From NCBI GenBank assembly GCA_905221605.1, contig CAJNDS010002105.1, forward strand, positions 615,001-673,532: a stretch of 58,532 bases of DNA, given 5' to 3'. How positions within the stretch are numbered: position 1 is the first letter of the stretch; each line of letters opens with the position of its first letter. Below, in pieces: positions 43,313 through 53,623 of the stretch. The DNA comes from Symbiodinium natans (lineage: Eukaryota > Sar > Dinophyceae > Suessiales > Symbiodiniaceae). Both the position numbers and the translations under genes were made by a program. The notes beneath the pieces were generated by a model. That model saw only the letters and a list, made by a program, of their open reading frames with translations. It was not told where the DNA came from and did not search any database.

Positions 43313-44199
43313 TTGCCGCCAGACAAGCCACTGAAGCGACACGCAAAGAGCCGTGATCGAGGCAGTTGGACTTGGCTGACGTAAACTGATGAGCCAGCTT
43401 GATATGTACCGCATTCGGAAGTACGCCTGCCAAGGTATTGATGCAATGTGCACATACGAACCAAGCAATATTTGGATTTTTCGCCCCATGGCCAGGGTTA
43501 CGAACGTACCCTGCCGGCCTGGGATCTGAGACGGTCCTGAAGAATCCTGGTGTACGAATCAGCCCCCGAGCTCTGCTTCGCTTTCTCCCATCGTTCCTCT
43601 CCTGCGCGAGCTCAAAATTGCTGCAGTTACCAATGGCCACGAAGTTCCCGGTTCGGCTGCACGCATGCCAAGTACTTGAGCTCGCTTTCTAGGTCAGCAG
43701 TGCTTTGATTGGCCTCGAGCGCCATGGGGCGCTGATCTCGTCGATAAGCTACTCAACAGTTTCCTAGAGTTTTCTTCAAAAGTCCTGCCAAGAAGATATC
43801 CATGACACCCTTGGCCAGTGCGCCTACTAGAACGCAGTCGACGAGCTTGCCTTCCCGCTTCTTGCGCATATGACTCCTGATGGCCACATACCCCGCCAGG
43901 GGGGGGGGGGGCGAGGACCCTCGGGTCTGTGGCTAGAAAAGTAGACAGGTGTCAGTATACAGTAATGATGTGGGTGGGATGTGTTCGGCCCCAAGACCGT
44001 TCGATCTCTCCGTCATGGCCCGCGCATTCGGGGACTAGGCATGAAAGGCGCCGTCACCCGCTTATAAGCGGACCTTGCTTCCACTCGTATATAGCGACCA
44101 TAGATGCTATGGCGGCCTTAGCCAGGGGGCGCCACTGCGAAGTGTAGGTTGTCTGAAAACCTGAGCGTGGTATCCAAAAGGCCTCATCCAGACAGCTTT

Positions 44200-44425
44200 T
44201 GCCTCCGTGGATGCGCCGAAGAAGCCTGATTGCATTTGTGACACCAGCTGCATGCATCCGGCCACGACCACTTCCGATCATTGCCCAAGGCCCGAATTGG
44301 TCGAGGACAAGGAGGCGGAGAGCTTTCCAGAGTGTCCAGAGGAATCGACCAGGCTGCCTTGTCATTGTTTACTGCTACCTACATTTGCAGCTATGAGACA
44401 CCATGGGCACCGCAACGCTGATTGA
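44200..44425 (+). CDS. Cysteine- and acid-rich exon-like frame
   Basis: The frame holds DAPKKPDCICDTSCMHPATT, DHCPRPELVEDKEAESFPE and CPEESTRLPCHC, ending TGA. Repeated cysteines with proline and acidic residues suggest a secreted or zinc-binding region. An overlapping frame (65 codons) is basic and less convincing. Confidence 0.35.
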
Positions 44426-44740
44426 TTCTAGGGCGCAGTCCCTGACCTTTTGAAGCCTCAAAACACAAGAGTACAGGCCCCGCAATGCTCGTGCATTGCT
44501 GGCGCCATTACGGATATGTACATGTACATGTGCGGATATGTAATGTTAACCTCGTATTACTAAACCCCCGTAAATTAAAGTGCGCCAGGTGTCCCGGCCG
44601 CAATAATAAAGCCCTGGGAATAAAGTACGCCAGTCGGGGCTTGTTTTTTTTTGGGGGTGTCCGTTGTTCTTTGTTTGTTTATGGAGAGAAAAGAGAGGGA
44701 GGGTTAAGGGTTTTATGGTTTAGGATTTAATTAGGAAAAC

Positions 44741-45358
44741 ATGAAGCGATCAGATTTCGAAGAGAAACCTGAAAACCAAACTCATCAGAAACTTGCAGGT
44801 TCTTTTTGAAAGCCTTACTAGAGGATTGAAAAATCTTTCTGGCAAAGGGGGTAGCTTTGGAGGCCGGTGCCCTGGAAATAATCCTGAAAGATCTGCCCCT
44901 CGGAATAAAGTTCCTGGAAATTCCTGCCTGAATGATCGCTTCATGGTTTCATTAGGTTTAGGGTTCATGGCTTAGGTTTACTTAGGTGTTGTGGAGTCTT
45001 ATTGAATTAGGGTTAAGGGTTTAGGGTTAGGGTTAGGGTTTAGGGATAAGGGTATGGCCTGGTCTCTAAATCCAGGGGCCCCTGCAATTAAAGTCTTAGG
45101 GTTTAGGGTTTAGGGTCTAATTAGGGTTAAGGGTTTAGGGTTTAGGATTTAATTATAGGAAAACATGAAGCGATCAGATTTCGAAGAGAAACCTGAAAAC
45201 CAAACTCCTGAGAAACTTGCTGTTTTTTATTTGAGAGCCTTACTAGAGGATTGAAAAAATCTTTCTGGCAAAGGGGGTAGCTTTGGAGGCCGGTGCCCTG
45301 GAAATAATCCTGAAAGATCTGCCCCTCGGAATAAAGTTCCTGGAAAGTCCTGCCTGAA
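44741..45358 (+). repeat. Two tandem units, 424-bp period
   Basis: ATGAAGCGATCAGATTTCGA begins at 44,741 and again at 45,165. About 190 bp of each unit is nearly identical (shared GGTAGCTTTGGAGGCCGGTG and CTGAAAGATCTGCCCCTCGG) and is followed by TTTAGGG repeats. The second copy differs mainly in one short block after ACTTGC. Confidence 0.9.
44945..45150 (+). repeat. Interstitial TTTAGGG tracts
   Basis: Runs of TTAGGGTTTAGGG and variants at 44,950-45,060 and 45,095-45,150, continuing at 45,368-45,417. The same motif is the plant-type telomere repeat reported for dinoflagellates. Orientation is G-rich on the plus strand, opposite to the satellite at 35 kb. Confidence 0.92.
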
Positions 45359-45454
45359 AAAAAGCTCTTTAGGTTTTAGGGTTAGGGTTTAGGGTTTAGG
45401 GTTTAGGGTTTAGGGTATTAACCAAGCCCTGACCCGTAGAACCCTCCCAGCCCT

Positions 45455-45620
45455 TCTTTCTGATTCTCTCTGATTCCCTATGATCCTCTCTGATTCTCTC
45501 TGATCCTTTCTGATCCTCTCTGATTCTCTCTGATCCTCTCTAATTCTCTCTAAGGAAAGGAATCCTGAGTGATTCTCTCTGATCCTCTCTAAGTCTCTCT
45601 AAGGAAAGGAATCCTTATTC
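45455..45620 (+). repeat. TCTCTGATYC minisatellite
   Basis: About a dozen 10-bp units (TCTCTGATTC, TCTCTGATCC and TCTCTAATTC), with CTAAGGAAAGGAATCCT twice. It lies inside the inverted-repeat-bounded element. Confidence 0.9.
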
Positions 45621-45786
45621 AAAGGGGCCCCCACTCTATTTGGGGGGGTTTGATTGAAGGGGGGGGGTTTATTATTACGAGGTCAACATTACATCTAATT
45701 CTGCATGTGCGAGTTTCTGATATAATGCATGTACATATATACACAAATATCTATACATACACATTCCTATATCCTTACTGTAGTAT

Positions 45787-45921
45787 GTGTTCTTGCCGAG
45801 GCTGAGGGCCCTGGCCGCCCGCGCGGCCGAAGCAGAGCACCGCGAGCAGGAGGCACGGCGCGAGGTCGAGAGCCTCCGCCAGGCGCCTGGAGCCCTGGGC
45901 CCTGTGAGAGCAGGGGTTTAG
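45787..45921 (+). CDS. Coiled-coil exon-like fragment within satellite sequence
   Basis: A very GC-rich frame reads LPRLRALAARAAEAEHREQE then ARREVESLRQAPGALGP and ends TAG. The Ala/Glu/Arg/Leu heptad-like pattern is typical of a coiled coil. It sits between the inverted-repeat element and another telomere-motif block, so it may be a captured or decayed exon. Confidence 0.4.
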   Translation: MFLPRLRALAARAAEAEHREQEARREVESLRQAPGALGPVRAGV

Positions 45922-46059
45922 GGAAACTGCGACAATAAACCCTAAGCCGAAAGCAGACCGAAGTGGTTCACCTGCACTTGGAATGCGAAGCTAGAGTTTC
46001 AGTCTGTCATGGATGGGAGGCAAGGTTGGACTCGCTTCAAATCTCGTACTGTGCAATGA

Positions 46060-46100
46060 ATCCTTGCCCGCTTCCGCCAGTGTGAGAGTCGAACCCCCTA
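46060..46100 (-). repeat. GTGAGAGTCGAA block, copy 2
   Basis: TCCGCCAGTGTGAGAGTCGA followed by ACCCCCTAG. On the minus strand it contains GGGTTCGACTCTC, the best match of the three copies to a B-box. No surrounding tRNA fold was found. Confidence 0.55.
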
Positions 46101-46452
46101 GACCCAAGCCGTAAATTAGAATGGACAGGCCCTGGAGCGAACCGGCTTGAGGCGGTCGGAGGCTTGAGCCTTAGCAGGCTTTTTAGGCTACATTACATTG
46201 ACATCTTATATATATATATATGTATAGATAAGTATATACATATATTATTTGTGTATTTTGTTTGATTTAGATAGATATACATATATAACATGCAAAATAA
46301 ATCATCGAGATTGTGCATTGCTTTCGAAACATACATGTTTTATGTAGTGTAGTCCATCTAGCATCGACCATTACATGAAGTTTAAGCAGTTTTGCAGAGA
46401 GATGTACTAGTGAGCTGTGTTTAGCTCAATCCGTGCCAGGCCAAGCAATCCG

Positions 46453-46894
46453 ATGAAGCACTTGAAGCTGTGGTCCATACTGTTGCTGGCGGCCTTCCTT
46501 TACAGGAGCGCTCATGACAGCACCAAGCATGAGGTGGCACTGATGGGCCTGGGCATGCCTGCATACAAAGAAGGAGCACATGTGCTACGAGTGGGTGCGT
46601 ATGCTGAACCACGACAAGCCCTCACACTGTGCCCTCATGATCGCGGAGGACAGGGTTGATAGCAGCCGCAGTCTGCCCAGTCAAGCTTTGAAGTATCTGT
46701 ACCGCCTCACATCCGGTTGCAAGGCGGAGTGCGACGTTTGGGAAGAACGCCTTCATGGTTTCCTGGCTCCGGAGGCATGCACGCAGGGTTTCCTGCCACA
46801 ACAGGGCCTCGATCGCCTTGAAGCGGAGCTGTCAGTTCCTCGGCCGCTCAAGAGCAAGGTTGTGGCAGCGAAGCTAGCAATTATTGTAACATGA
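46453..46894 (+). CDS. Unrecognised gene with signal-anchor-like start
   Basis: ATG at 46,453 begins MKHLKLWSILLLAAFLYR, a basic then hydrophobic start like a signal peptide or type II anchor. After CATACAAAG at 46,570 a frame in another register reads EHMCYEWVRMLNHDKPSHC, ALMIAEDRVDSSRSLPSQA, LKYLYRLTSGCKAECDVWEE and ends TGA at 46,894. An intron between them is inferred; the donor is unresolved. A short anchor plus a lumenal cysteine-containing domain would suit a secretory-pathway protein. No family recognised. Confidence 0.42.
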
Positions 46895-47930
46895 TCCTCC
46901 GGTCAGTGCAGTGGCACCAGTAACTGGAGATCGCCATGGCGCGTATGAGACAAGACAAGACCAATGTATTTAAGTTACATGGTTCCAAACCTTCAGGATC
47001 TCACCGCAGAAGAGCGGATGCGGAAGACTAGCCTCTCGTATAGCAACTGGCAGTTTATGCTCTGATGTTGAAGGCTGCTGTTTTTTGCAATTATGGGCAC
47101 TTTGCGGCGCAGTCTTCGGTGTGTTCATGCTTGCATTGAGGCTTTGGCAAGTGTATATATTACGGGATAGTCAGTTCCAAGAGTGACATGCAGTAAAGTC
47201 CACTTGCGCCATGAACCCTCCTAACATCTTCTGGCCCTGCAGTTGATTCAAAGAGTCTTTGCGAAACCCGCTGTTGAATGTTGTTGGCCGGGTTTTGCCT
47301 GAAATGAGAAGTGTCAGGCACAATTGTAGGCGTTGCGCGTCGACCGCCTTGATTTAACTTCCTCGGCTTTGAGACTTCTGGGTTTCACCAGGTTCAGCGG
47401 CCTGAGCTTCGCGGAGAAATATGCTACAAGTCTAACGCAGGAAACTTTGCCTTAGGCTTTGTTGCTGGGACCTCTGCCTTATGCAGCTCCTTCTCAGGTT
47501 TCCCCGTCTTTCTAAACAAGAGATAGTTTTAGTGCAGGAACGTCTGAGAGCGTCTGTCTGCCAAGAATCCTGCCGCACTGAAGTGTTAATTGGGCAGGGT
47601 TCGCAATTTGTTTCCGGAGCACAGGTGTTCCAATTTTGTACGGAACGATAATTGGCAAGTCAACCTTCCTTCACGCCTTGGGAAGAGTTGATTTTGTTTT
47701 ATGTTTTCAAATGTCTTTAGGCAGACCTCGCGCAAGCAATGCCCGAGGCTGTGGCACATGCTTGCAGATCCTCTCGCAGAAAGCCCAGCAACATGCTTTG
47801 CGCACCCTGGCTTGATCATCAGTTTCCATGGCCGGCTTGGCACAAGCATCAAGCGCCCGTGAATAACGTATGCAAACCCAAATGCAAACCTGGCCCTAAG
47901 AGGCCGTGTGCATGTCAGCGACTTTGAGAA
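46895..47930. other. No recognised gene
   Basis: Only short frames. 47,739-47,927 (62 codons) is weakly protein-like. No repeat apart from CCCTAA-type sequence starting at 47,941. Confidence 0.35.
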
Positions 47931-48035
47931 AAGGGCCCGAACCCTAAACCCTAATCACAGAGCCTGCTTCGCGGGCTACCTTCGGTTGGCTGTTTGTCTA
48001 GGGCCAATGGGTTCTCTCGAGAGTTTGACCTACTG

Positions 48036-48077
48036 GAGCCTTGCCTGCCTGTGCAAGTGCGAGAGTCGAAGCCCTAA
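48036..48077 (-). repeat. GTGAGAGTCGAA block, copy 3
   Basis: GCCTTGCCTGCCTGTGCAAG then TGCGAGAGTCGAAGCCCTAA. It shares the preceding CCTTGC with the other copies, so the conserved block spans about 40 bp. Confidence 0.55.
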
Positions 48078-48099
48078 TCACTAATCACCCTACACCCAG

Positions 48100-48230
48100 G
48101 TGACTTGGAGGTTGTCTATGCGCTGGTGGATGAGCTACGCTGTGCCAATGACATGCTCGCCGGGCAACAGGCTGGAGAGCGGTGGCAGCTGGTGACTGCA
48201 AATGACCAGGAGAACGGGTTTAGGGTGTAG
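48100..48230 (+). CDS. Ankyrin-like exon fragment between telomere-motif tracts
   Basis: After TACACCCAG a frame reads GDLEVVYALVDELRCANDML then AGQQAGERWQLVTANDQENG, and runs into TTTAGGG sequence where it stops at TAG. G-D-L-E-V-V-x-x-L-V is the typical second half of an ankyrin repeat. One repeat only, so the call is tentative. Confidence 0.4.
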
Positions 48231-48859
48231 GGTTTAGGGCCTAGGGTTCAGCTTTTAGGGTTTAGGGTTTAGGGGTGATTCTGAGTTCCATGCACCAGAT
48301 AGGGAGGAGTGAGTGAATCAGTGAGAGTGTATGTGGGTGTCCATCCATTGGTGCAGGACAAGCGTGCTGATCCTGCCGCAGCCCTTCAGTACACACGCAA
48401 ACCGGCGGAGGCCTACGAAGAGCTTGGTGGGCTTGAAGTTGACGTGTTTGAACCCTGAGGCACTGGATAAAGCTCCGGGTGAACAGTTTTTGTAAGAAAG
48501 GGTTGAGCCAGTAGTCAGTCCCCGCAGATGCAAAAAAAAAGTAGTCGAGCCCCTTGTGAAAAAGGAATTCTGTATTTTGGCACAATTGTTGCAGCAGTAT
48601 AATCTTTGACTTTGCTTCATCGATGTCGAACCAGCTGACTCAAAAGTGTGTACGCCCCCCATTTCCGGCGCATCCTTGAGGGTTTAAGGAAACCATAGGA
48701 AATCTGAATTGTTTGCGGGCACCTGAATGGCCCAGTGTGTACAGTTTCTCACACAAGTTGGGACATGCTGATCCAAGCTCAAGCCGGATTCTATGTTTCT
48801 CCATGACTGGGATTCCATGACACACCCTCATGCGGTGCAAGCGCATCCAGTAGGCTGTT

Positions 48860-49125
48860 TCCCAAACAGATCTGCTTGTGAGGCGCACCTGCCTCCTGGC
48901 CCAAAGTTCTTCTCAGTCGCGCAGCTGCTCCGTCCTGAACCACAGGCCTCAAATCTCTGAGATGATGGGGCAAAGGAATTTGCAGGGCTACCAGACATGA
49001 ACGCACTTGCTCCCGTTTCAGGACGCAGCTACCACTCTCGAGCCCGACGACGTCCCCAAAATGCCTTCTGCAATCCTCTCAACATCAGAGTGGGCAAGTC
49101 CAAGTCCCTTCCAGGCACCCGCATA
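48860..49125 (+). CDS. Exon-like frames, unidentified
   Basis: 48,857-48,960 reads CFPNRSACEAHLPPGPKFFS then VAQLLRPEPQASNL and TGA. After a strong acceptor (CTTGCTCCCGTTTCAG) 49,021-49,125 reads DAATTLEPDDVPKMPSAILS then TSEWASPSPFQAPA and TAA. The acidic-proline composition is typical of dinoflagellate linker regions. A 186-codon minus-strand ORF (49,029-49,589) overlaps; its coding status is uncertain. Confidence 0.38.
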
Positions 49126-49764
49126 AGCAGAAAATTGCTGTTGTGTGTGAGGGGCTCAGCCCACGCCGTGCTGGGTTCAAAGGTACAGTGTAAAGAAGTT
49201 TGGCATCTCAGTAAAGGAATTGCTGCCGCGACCGTGTTTAGAGCCAGGCTTCGAGCGGGCTCTCCTTCCTGTATGGTCCGACGCTCGTACAGCAATTTTC
49301 CACAGTTTTTCTTCAAACAGTACTTGTGGTTGTGTTCCTCGAACACCTCAAAGTCTGAGCGCGTATCGACAGAAACATGAAAGAACCGCCGATCGGGCTC
49401 ATTAACTTGTCCTGCGTGATGCTCATATAAGTACACCACGTGATTTTGCACATGAGCGAGACGCGGGCAGAGGTCGCATGAACGCATTCGTGTGTGATGC
49501 GGGGACCGTATGGAGGGTCTTGCAGGGTGGTATAGGTTCGACCGGCCACTGAGAACCTTCAGAAAGCTAAAGCTGACGCCCATAGTCATAGACTGGCTAC
49601 CTTGCTCAATAGGCGGACCTGCCAGAGAAATTGATTTGGAATTTTGCTAGTTTTCACCGAACTGGCCAACTCCCAAAATCAACCATTTGTAAATTGTTCT
49701 TTGAAATGACCCTTTCGTGTTTCGTGCTTGGCAGCCACAAGTCACAAGACCCAAGCCCTGCAAG

Positions 49765-49908
49765 GGTGCAAGATCAAGAGTCGACTCGCTGGCATCGGAG
49801 TTCTCGCAGGCCATCCATGCCTTGCAACCATCGCCCCCGCCGCCAGCCCTCGGCCCGTCCGGTCTGAACGTCCGTGCCTGTTTCGGGGGCGTCCAGGTCC
49901 ATTTCTAG
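49765..49908 (+). CDS. Exon-like frame, unidentified
   Basis: After CCCTGCAAG a frame reads GARSRVDSLASEFSQAIHAL, QPSPPPPALGPSGLNVRACF and GGVQVHF to TAG. A helix followed by a proline-rich linker. No family recognised. Confidence 0.35.
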   Translation, partial: GARSRVDSLASEFSQAIHALQPSPPPPALGPSGLNVRACFGGVQVHF

Positions 49909-50346
49909 CTCAAAAACCCACAATTCAGCAGCGTTTTCCGGCCGTCCATGCCTGCCAGCTGCAAGGGAGGACAAGAACCACGATGTTTTGGAGGGAGTTT
50001 GGAGGGTTTGTTTTGCAGTCTTTTTTGGCTGTCACACATTGGCCGTCACACAGGCATGGAGGACAACAAGTCCACGAGTTTTTTGCGCGTTTTCCAGCCT
50101 GCTTTTGGCCGTTGTGCAGGAAAGTCCAAGAGAAAACTATCTGGGTCCTCTGGATCATGCCAGGGACATGAATCAACAATGCATTTCGCAGCCTGAAGAG
50201 GCCAAAAGCATCACCCGCAGCAGGTCATTTTGAGCCCCTCGGTTCGTATGCCGCTGGATGGCAGCCGGACGGCTGAGCCCAGCAATATTTTGGTTGGAGA
50301 GTTCTTGGTAGAGCCATCTAACAAAGGATGAGCTACATGATGCTAC

Positions 50347-51376
50347 ATGACCAGGATTTTAGAGAGCGGTCAACGGATCTCAGGACGAGCCAGGCTCGGC
50401 TCCAACCCAGCCAGACGCGCACCAAGTCTCTGGAACAGGGCCGCAAAGCCGTGTATTGCTTCGAGCCCTCCATCTTCTCAGCAGGACCGAAGCCCCCCTA
50501 AGACTAGAGCGACTAGTCTGCAAAACGACCGAGTTTCGGAGACCAAGCGACCCCAATGTGGCGGCGCCATTCTTGTCGAAAAGTGTTCGAATGTGGGCAG
50601 AGGAGAGAGCGTGGAGCTGCCTCGGACGGCCGGAGTGCAGCACAGTACGGAGCTCCTTCGCTGCTTGGTCTGGACATGCATGAGTTCATTCAAACGGTTC
50701 TGGGCTTGGGGCCGCTGAGTGCTGACTGCTCACTGCTTTGTCAGGACAAGTTTTCGAGGAACCTCTAAGCGAAGCCATTGGCACCCGACGGCCGGTAAGT
50801 TCTTCCAGCAACGTCTTCACGGGACACAAGGACGGGCGAGTGGCTGAGGGCCACAAAAGATGCATCATCAGCAACGCTAATTCTGCAACACTCGATCAGG
50901 TGCCGTCTTCGCTGGACCGCCCGAATCGAGCTGGCTGGGTCACGCTGCTTGCTGGAAATCAAACAAGAGTACTTGCTGAGGAACATGTTCTACTGCTTCA
51001 ATTAGGTTTGAAGCGCGCGGGGCAGCAGCGCAGCACCCCACTGCAGAGGCAGCCAGCAGATGCCCAATGGCTATTCACGTGGAAGCTCACATGCACAGTT
51101 GACCCTCCACATGGTGGGCACAGGCGCAAGCAAAGAGTGACTTTGCCTCTTGGGCCTCGCGAGAGCAGAGCGATGGCCCATCCCAATGGGAGTCTTGCCT
51201 ACAAGCCATACGATGTTAATGACTTGGCCATCAGCATTCAGACATTGATTTGGTGGGTCAGGCGTGGCACGTTTTTCCCAAACTTGCAACGGACCACAGA
51301 AGCACTCATATGCCTGCGGCTAAGGACTATGCTTGGCCGGACACAGTCCTGCAGCCACCCAGTGAGTCGGTCTTAG
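50347..51376 (+). CDS. Exon-like frames including one ending at a canonical donor
   Basis: 50,738-50,794 reads GQVFEEPLSEAIGTRRP and ends exactly at GTAAGTTC, a canonical donor. The same ORF continues open to 51,376 (212 codons), with SLAYKPYDVNDLAISIQTLI and WWVRRGTFFPNLQRTTEAL near its end. Intron sequence may be included. No family recognised. Confidence 0.35.
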
Positions 51377-51854
51377 GAAGTCGTTCAGAGATACCTGCAT
51401 TCAGCACGGCATTTAGCAGCTGACTGCAGATCATGCATAGGAGTGCTGGAATTCCTTCTGAAATGCATATATTATGCCACAATACAAAGCAGATCTCTTC
51501 ATCAGTAGCGGACGCTTGAATTCCTGCATTCCCCTGTCAATGCACCGTCATGGCTCTGCCATTGATGCAAGCTATGTCTTGACAACAAAAAGGATGATGG
51601 CAGGTATGATAAGCATGATGGTACACCCCAACCTCTGCAGGCGGTTCCTCTGACATCGCAGCATGGCCCACAGGTGCAATGATGCAGCTTCCCGTAAGAG
51701 TCAGAGTTTTGCAGTTAACACCCAGGACGAGAGACTGTGTTTGGCTCCCTTCCAAGCTCAGGCTGCATGGAAACAATTTTGAAGAGAGACTGTTTCAGGC
51801 GATGGTGCTGCTGTTGTTTGAAACGCCGCAAGCCCAGCTTCCAGAGGACTCCAG

Positions 51855-52049
51855 ATGGCTGGAGAGTCCGTTGCTACGTCAAGTTGTACGGGCAGGCACT
51901 GCTTGCTGACAGAGATTCCTGCCGTTGCCTTGGAATCGACCAAGTCGTATGATGTGATATGCCATGCTGAAGATGCACCTCGCATTCCTCCAGCAGGTTC
52001 CCTCACACGCGAGGAGCGTGCAAAGCTCAGTGTGTGCCATACCATGTAG
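51855..52049 (+). CDS. Exon-like frame, unidentified
   Basis: The frame reads EIPAVALESTKSYDVICHAE, DAPRIPPAGSLTREERAKLS and VCHTM to TAG. Strong coding character in its second half. The longer minus-strand ORF here is judged a shadow. Confidence 0.38.
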   Translation: MAGESVATSSCTGRHCLLTEIPAVALESTKSYDVICHAEDAPRIPPAGSLTREERAKLSVCHTM

Positions 52050-52511
52050 CCCTGGCAATGCTGCACTGTACTGGATGGCATTTGACTCAGCTGCATCGTC
52101 ACTCAGGCAGCTGCGAGACCCGCCGATGGAGCAACACGGTTGACTGCACATGCAGCTTGGCTTCATTTGTTGCTTGTCGAGGCAGATCGAGGCTGCTTGG
52201 CAAGATGCTGAGGCATTGAAGCCCATCAATACACTGGTTTACGGTATTCAGGACTGACACACGCTGGCTATGTATGTTTGGAGAATGACTGAATATCCGC
52301 AGCTTTCCTGCGAGGATCTGAGCAGGTCATCATCGCAGAGCGCTCGGACGGTTGCGTAATTACCGCATGTGGTGCTTCTTGAACTACAAAAGATGCTGCA
52401 TAGAAGCCCATTCTTCGATGCGCTCGAAATGCCCGCAGGTCCACGTCAGCGCCGTGCGCAGAAAGCAGCACCCGCCGGCCCATGTCTGAGAGCTAGGGTG
52501 CCAAAACAAAG

Positions 52512-52552
52512 ACGGTTTAGGGTTTGGGATTTAGGGTTTAGGGTTTAGGGGC
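52512..52552 (+). repeat. TTTAGGG tract
   Basis: Four to five TTTAGGG-like units (GTTTAGGGTTTGGGATTTAG and onward), G-rich on the plus strand. Confidence 0.9.
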
Positions 52553-52750
52553 CTTTAGCTTTGTGCCGTTTGCCTTAGGCAGCTTCGCCGCCTGAGTTTC
52601 CAGGACCTTACAGCCCCGGCCTTGTTCATATTAGAGAAATGTATACACATGTTTATATACACAATAGAATATATCTATCTGTACATGCATATTGATATTG
52701 CTACTTACAATCGTTTTCACAAACATTATATATATATACATATTCATAAT

Positions 52751-53102
52751 CCGAGCATCTGTTGAATTAATACCCCCCACATTTAAAGAAATGTTTTTTA
52801 GCCGGAAGCCCGCCGGAAGACTGCTTTCCATTAGGGTGGATTTCGTATGGGGCAAACCCACCGCATTGCAAGGAATTTTTTTGGGGGGTTGCAAAATGAC
52901 ATTCCTATTGTTTTGTATAGATAGTCAATACTTTGTTATTCCGTTTTAATGGAGATTCTATACATTCCTGTTGTTTTCAATACATTTGTCTGTTTTTAAA
53001 TAGAGAATCAATACAGGGCCATGGTCCAACTATTGCGGAACCCTGCCTTTCTTATTGTGGCGGGGGGGGGGGGGGGGTCCCCCCAATTAAACAGATGCTC
53101 GG
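52751..53102. mobile_element. MITE-like element, copy 2
   Basis: Left end CCGAGCATCTGTTGAATTAA and right end TTAAACAGATGCTCGG form an inverted repeat with one difference over about 16-19 bp; AT lies outside both ends as in copy 1. It shares ordered internal blocks with copy 1 (29,631) including the poly-G run just before the right end, here 15 G followed by TCCCCCC. An extra AT-rich segment makes it about 30 bp longer. Confidence 0.88.
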
Positions 53103-53214
53103 ATGATTCTTTTAGATAGCATTTTGTTTATATTTGTTCATGTTTCTTCATGTTTATTTACAGTGCGAGAAACATTGGACGCGGCGATAAGCGCATATAT
53201 AATGCCTGGCCCAG

Positions 53215-53623
53215 GCAGTGGCAACGCTGCAAGATGGCAACGTCATAGAGCTGCATGCCGTTATGGACTCAGCCTTCGAGTTTGTGAACGCTCGTGTCCT
53301 AGCGGATGGGTTTACGATTGTAGAGCAGCACAGGATGGCAATGACATCCTGGTCAGGGGCTTAACCCTGGCAGTTGCCTTGAGACTTCTTGTTCCATGCA
53401 CTTGCAGTTGGCCTATTGCATCTTGAGAGGCCTTGCCTCTCTTTTCTGCACCGCTGGGGCAGGCGACTTCTTGTCCTTTCGCGGTGGCATGCCTGCAAAG
53501 ACTGGAAAGCCTCGCAATTCGAGTCCGGGATCGTTGCGTTAAGTTTCCTCTTTGCAGGCCAGTCGAGACGCGCTGGCGGCCGGATTCCGGTCTGCCTTGG
53601 AGGATGAAGGGAGGACTGCCTGA
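53215..53623 (+). CDS. Exons of an unrecognised gene
   Basis: After GCCTGGCCCAG, 53,215-53,364 reads AVATLQDGNVIELHAVMDS, AFEFVNARVLADGFTIVEQH and RMAMTSWSGA. After CCTCTTTGCAG, 53,558-53,623 reads ASRDALAAGFRSALEDEGR then TA and TGA, a plausible C-terminus. Both acceptors are pyrimidine-rich. Joins between them were not resolved. No family recognised. Confidence 0.45.

Larger units (their letters stand above)
44538..45694. mobile_element. Inverted-repeat-bounded element carrying telomere-motif satellite
   Basis: Left end ATGTAATGTTAACCTCGTAT then TACTAAACCCCC (44,538-44,569). Right end on the opposite strand ATGTAATGTTGACCTCGTAA then TAATAAACCCCC (45,694 back to 45,661). About 30 bp with three or so differences. 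Between them lie two copies of a 424-bp unit, TTTAGGG tracts and a TCTCTGAT minisatellite. No ORF resembles a transposase. No target duplication was identified. Confidence 0.65.
47935..48275. repeat. Telomere-motif tracts in both orientations
   Basis: GAACCCTAAACCCTAATCAC at 47,939 and CCCTAATCACTAATCACCCTA at 48,071 (C-rich), then TTTAGGGTGTAGGGTTTAGGG at 48,219 and again to 48,275 (G-rich). An ankyrin-like exon fragment lies between the two orientations. Confidence 0.85.

Noticed and set aside
46081-46100. tRNA gene suggested by GGGTTCGACTCTC on the minus strand
   Set aside because: No T-stem pairing, no acceptor stem and no A-box were found around it.
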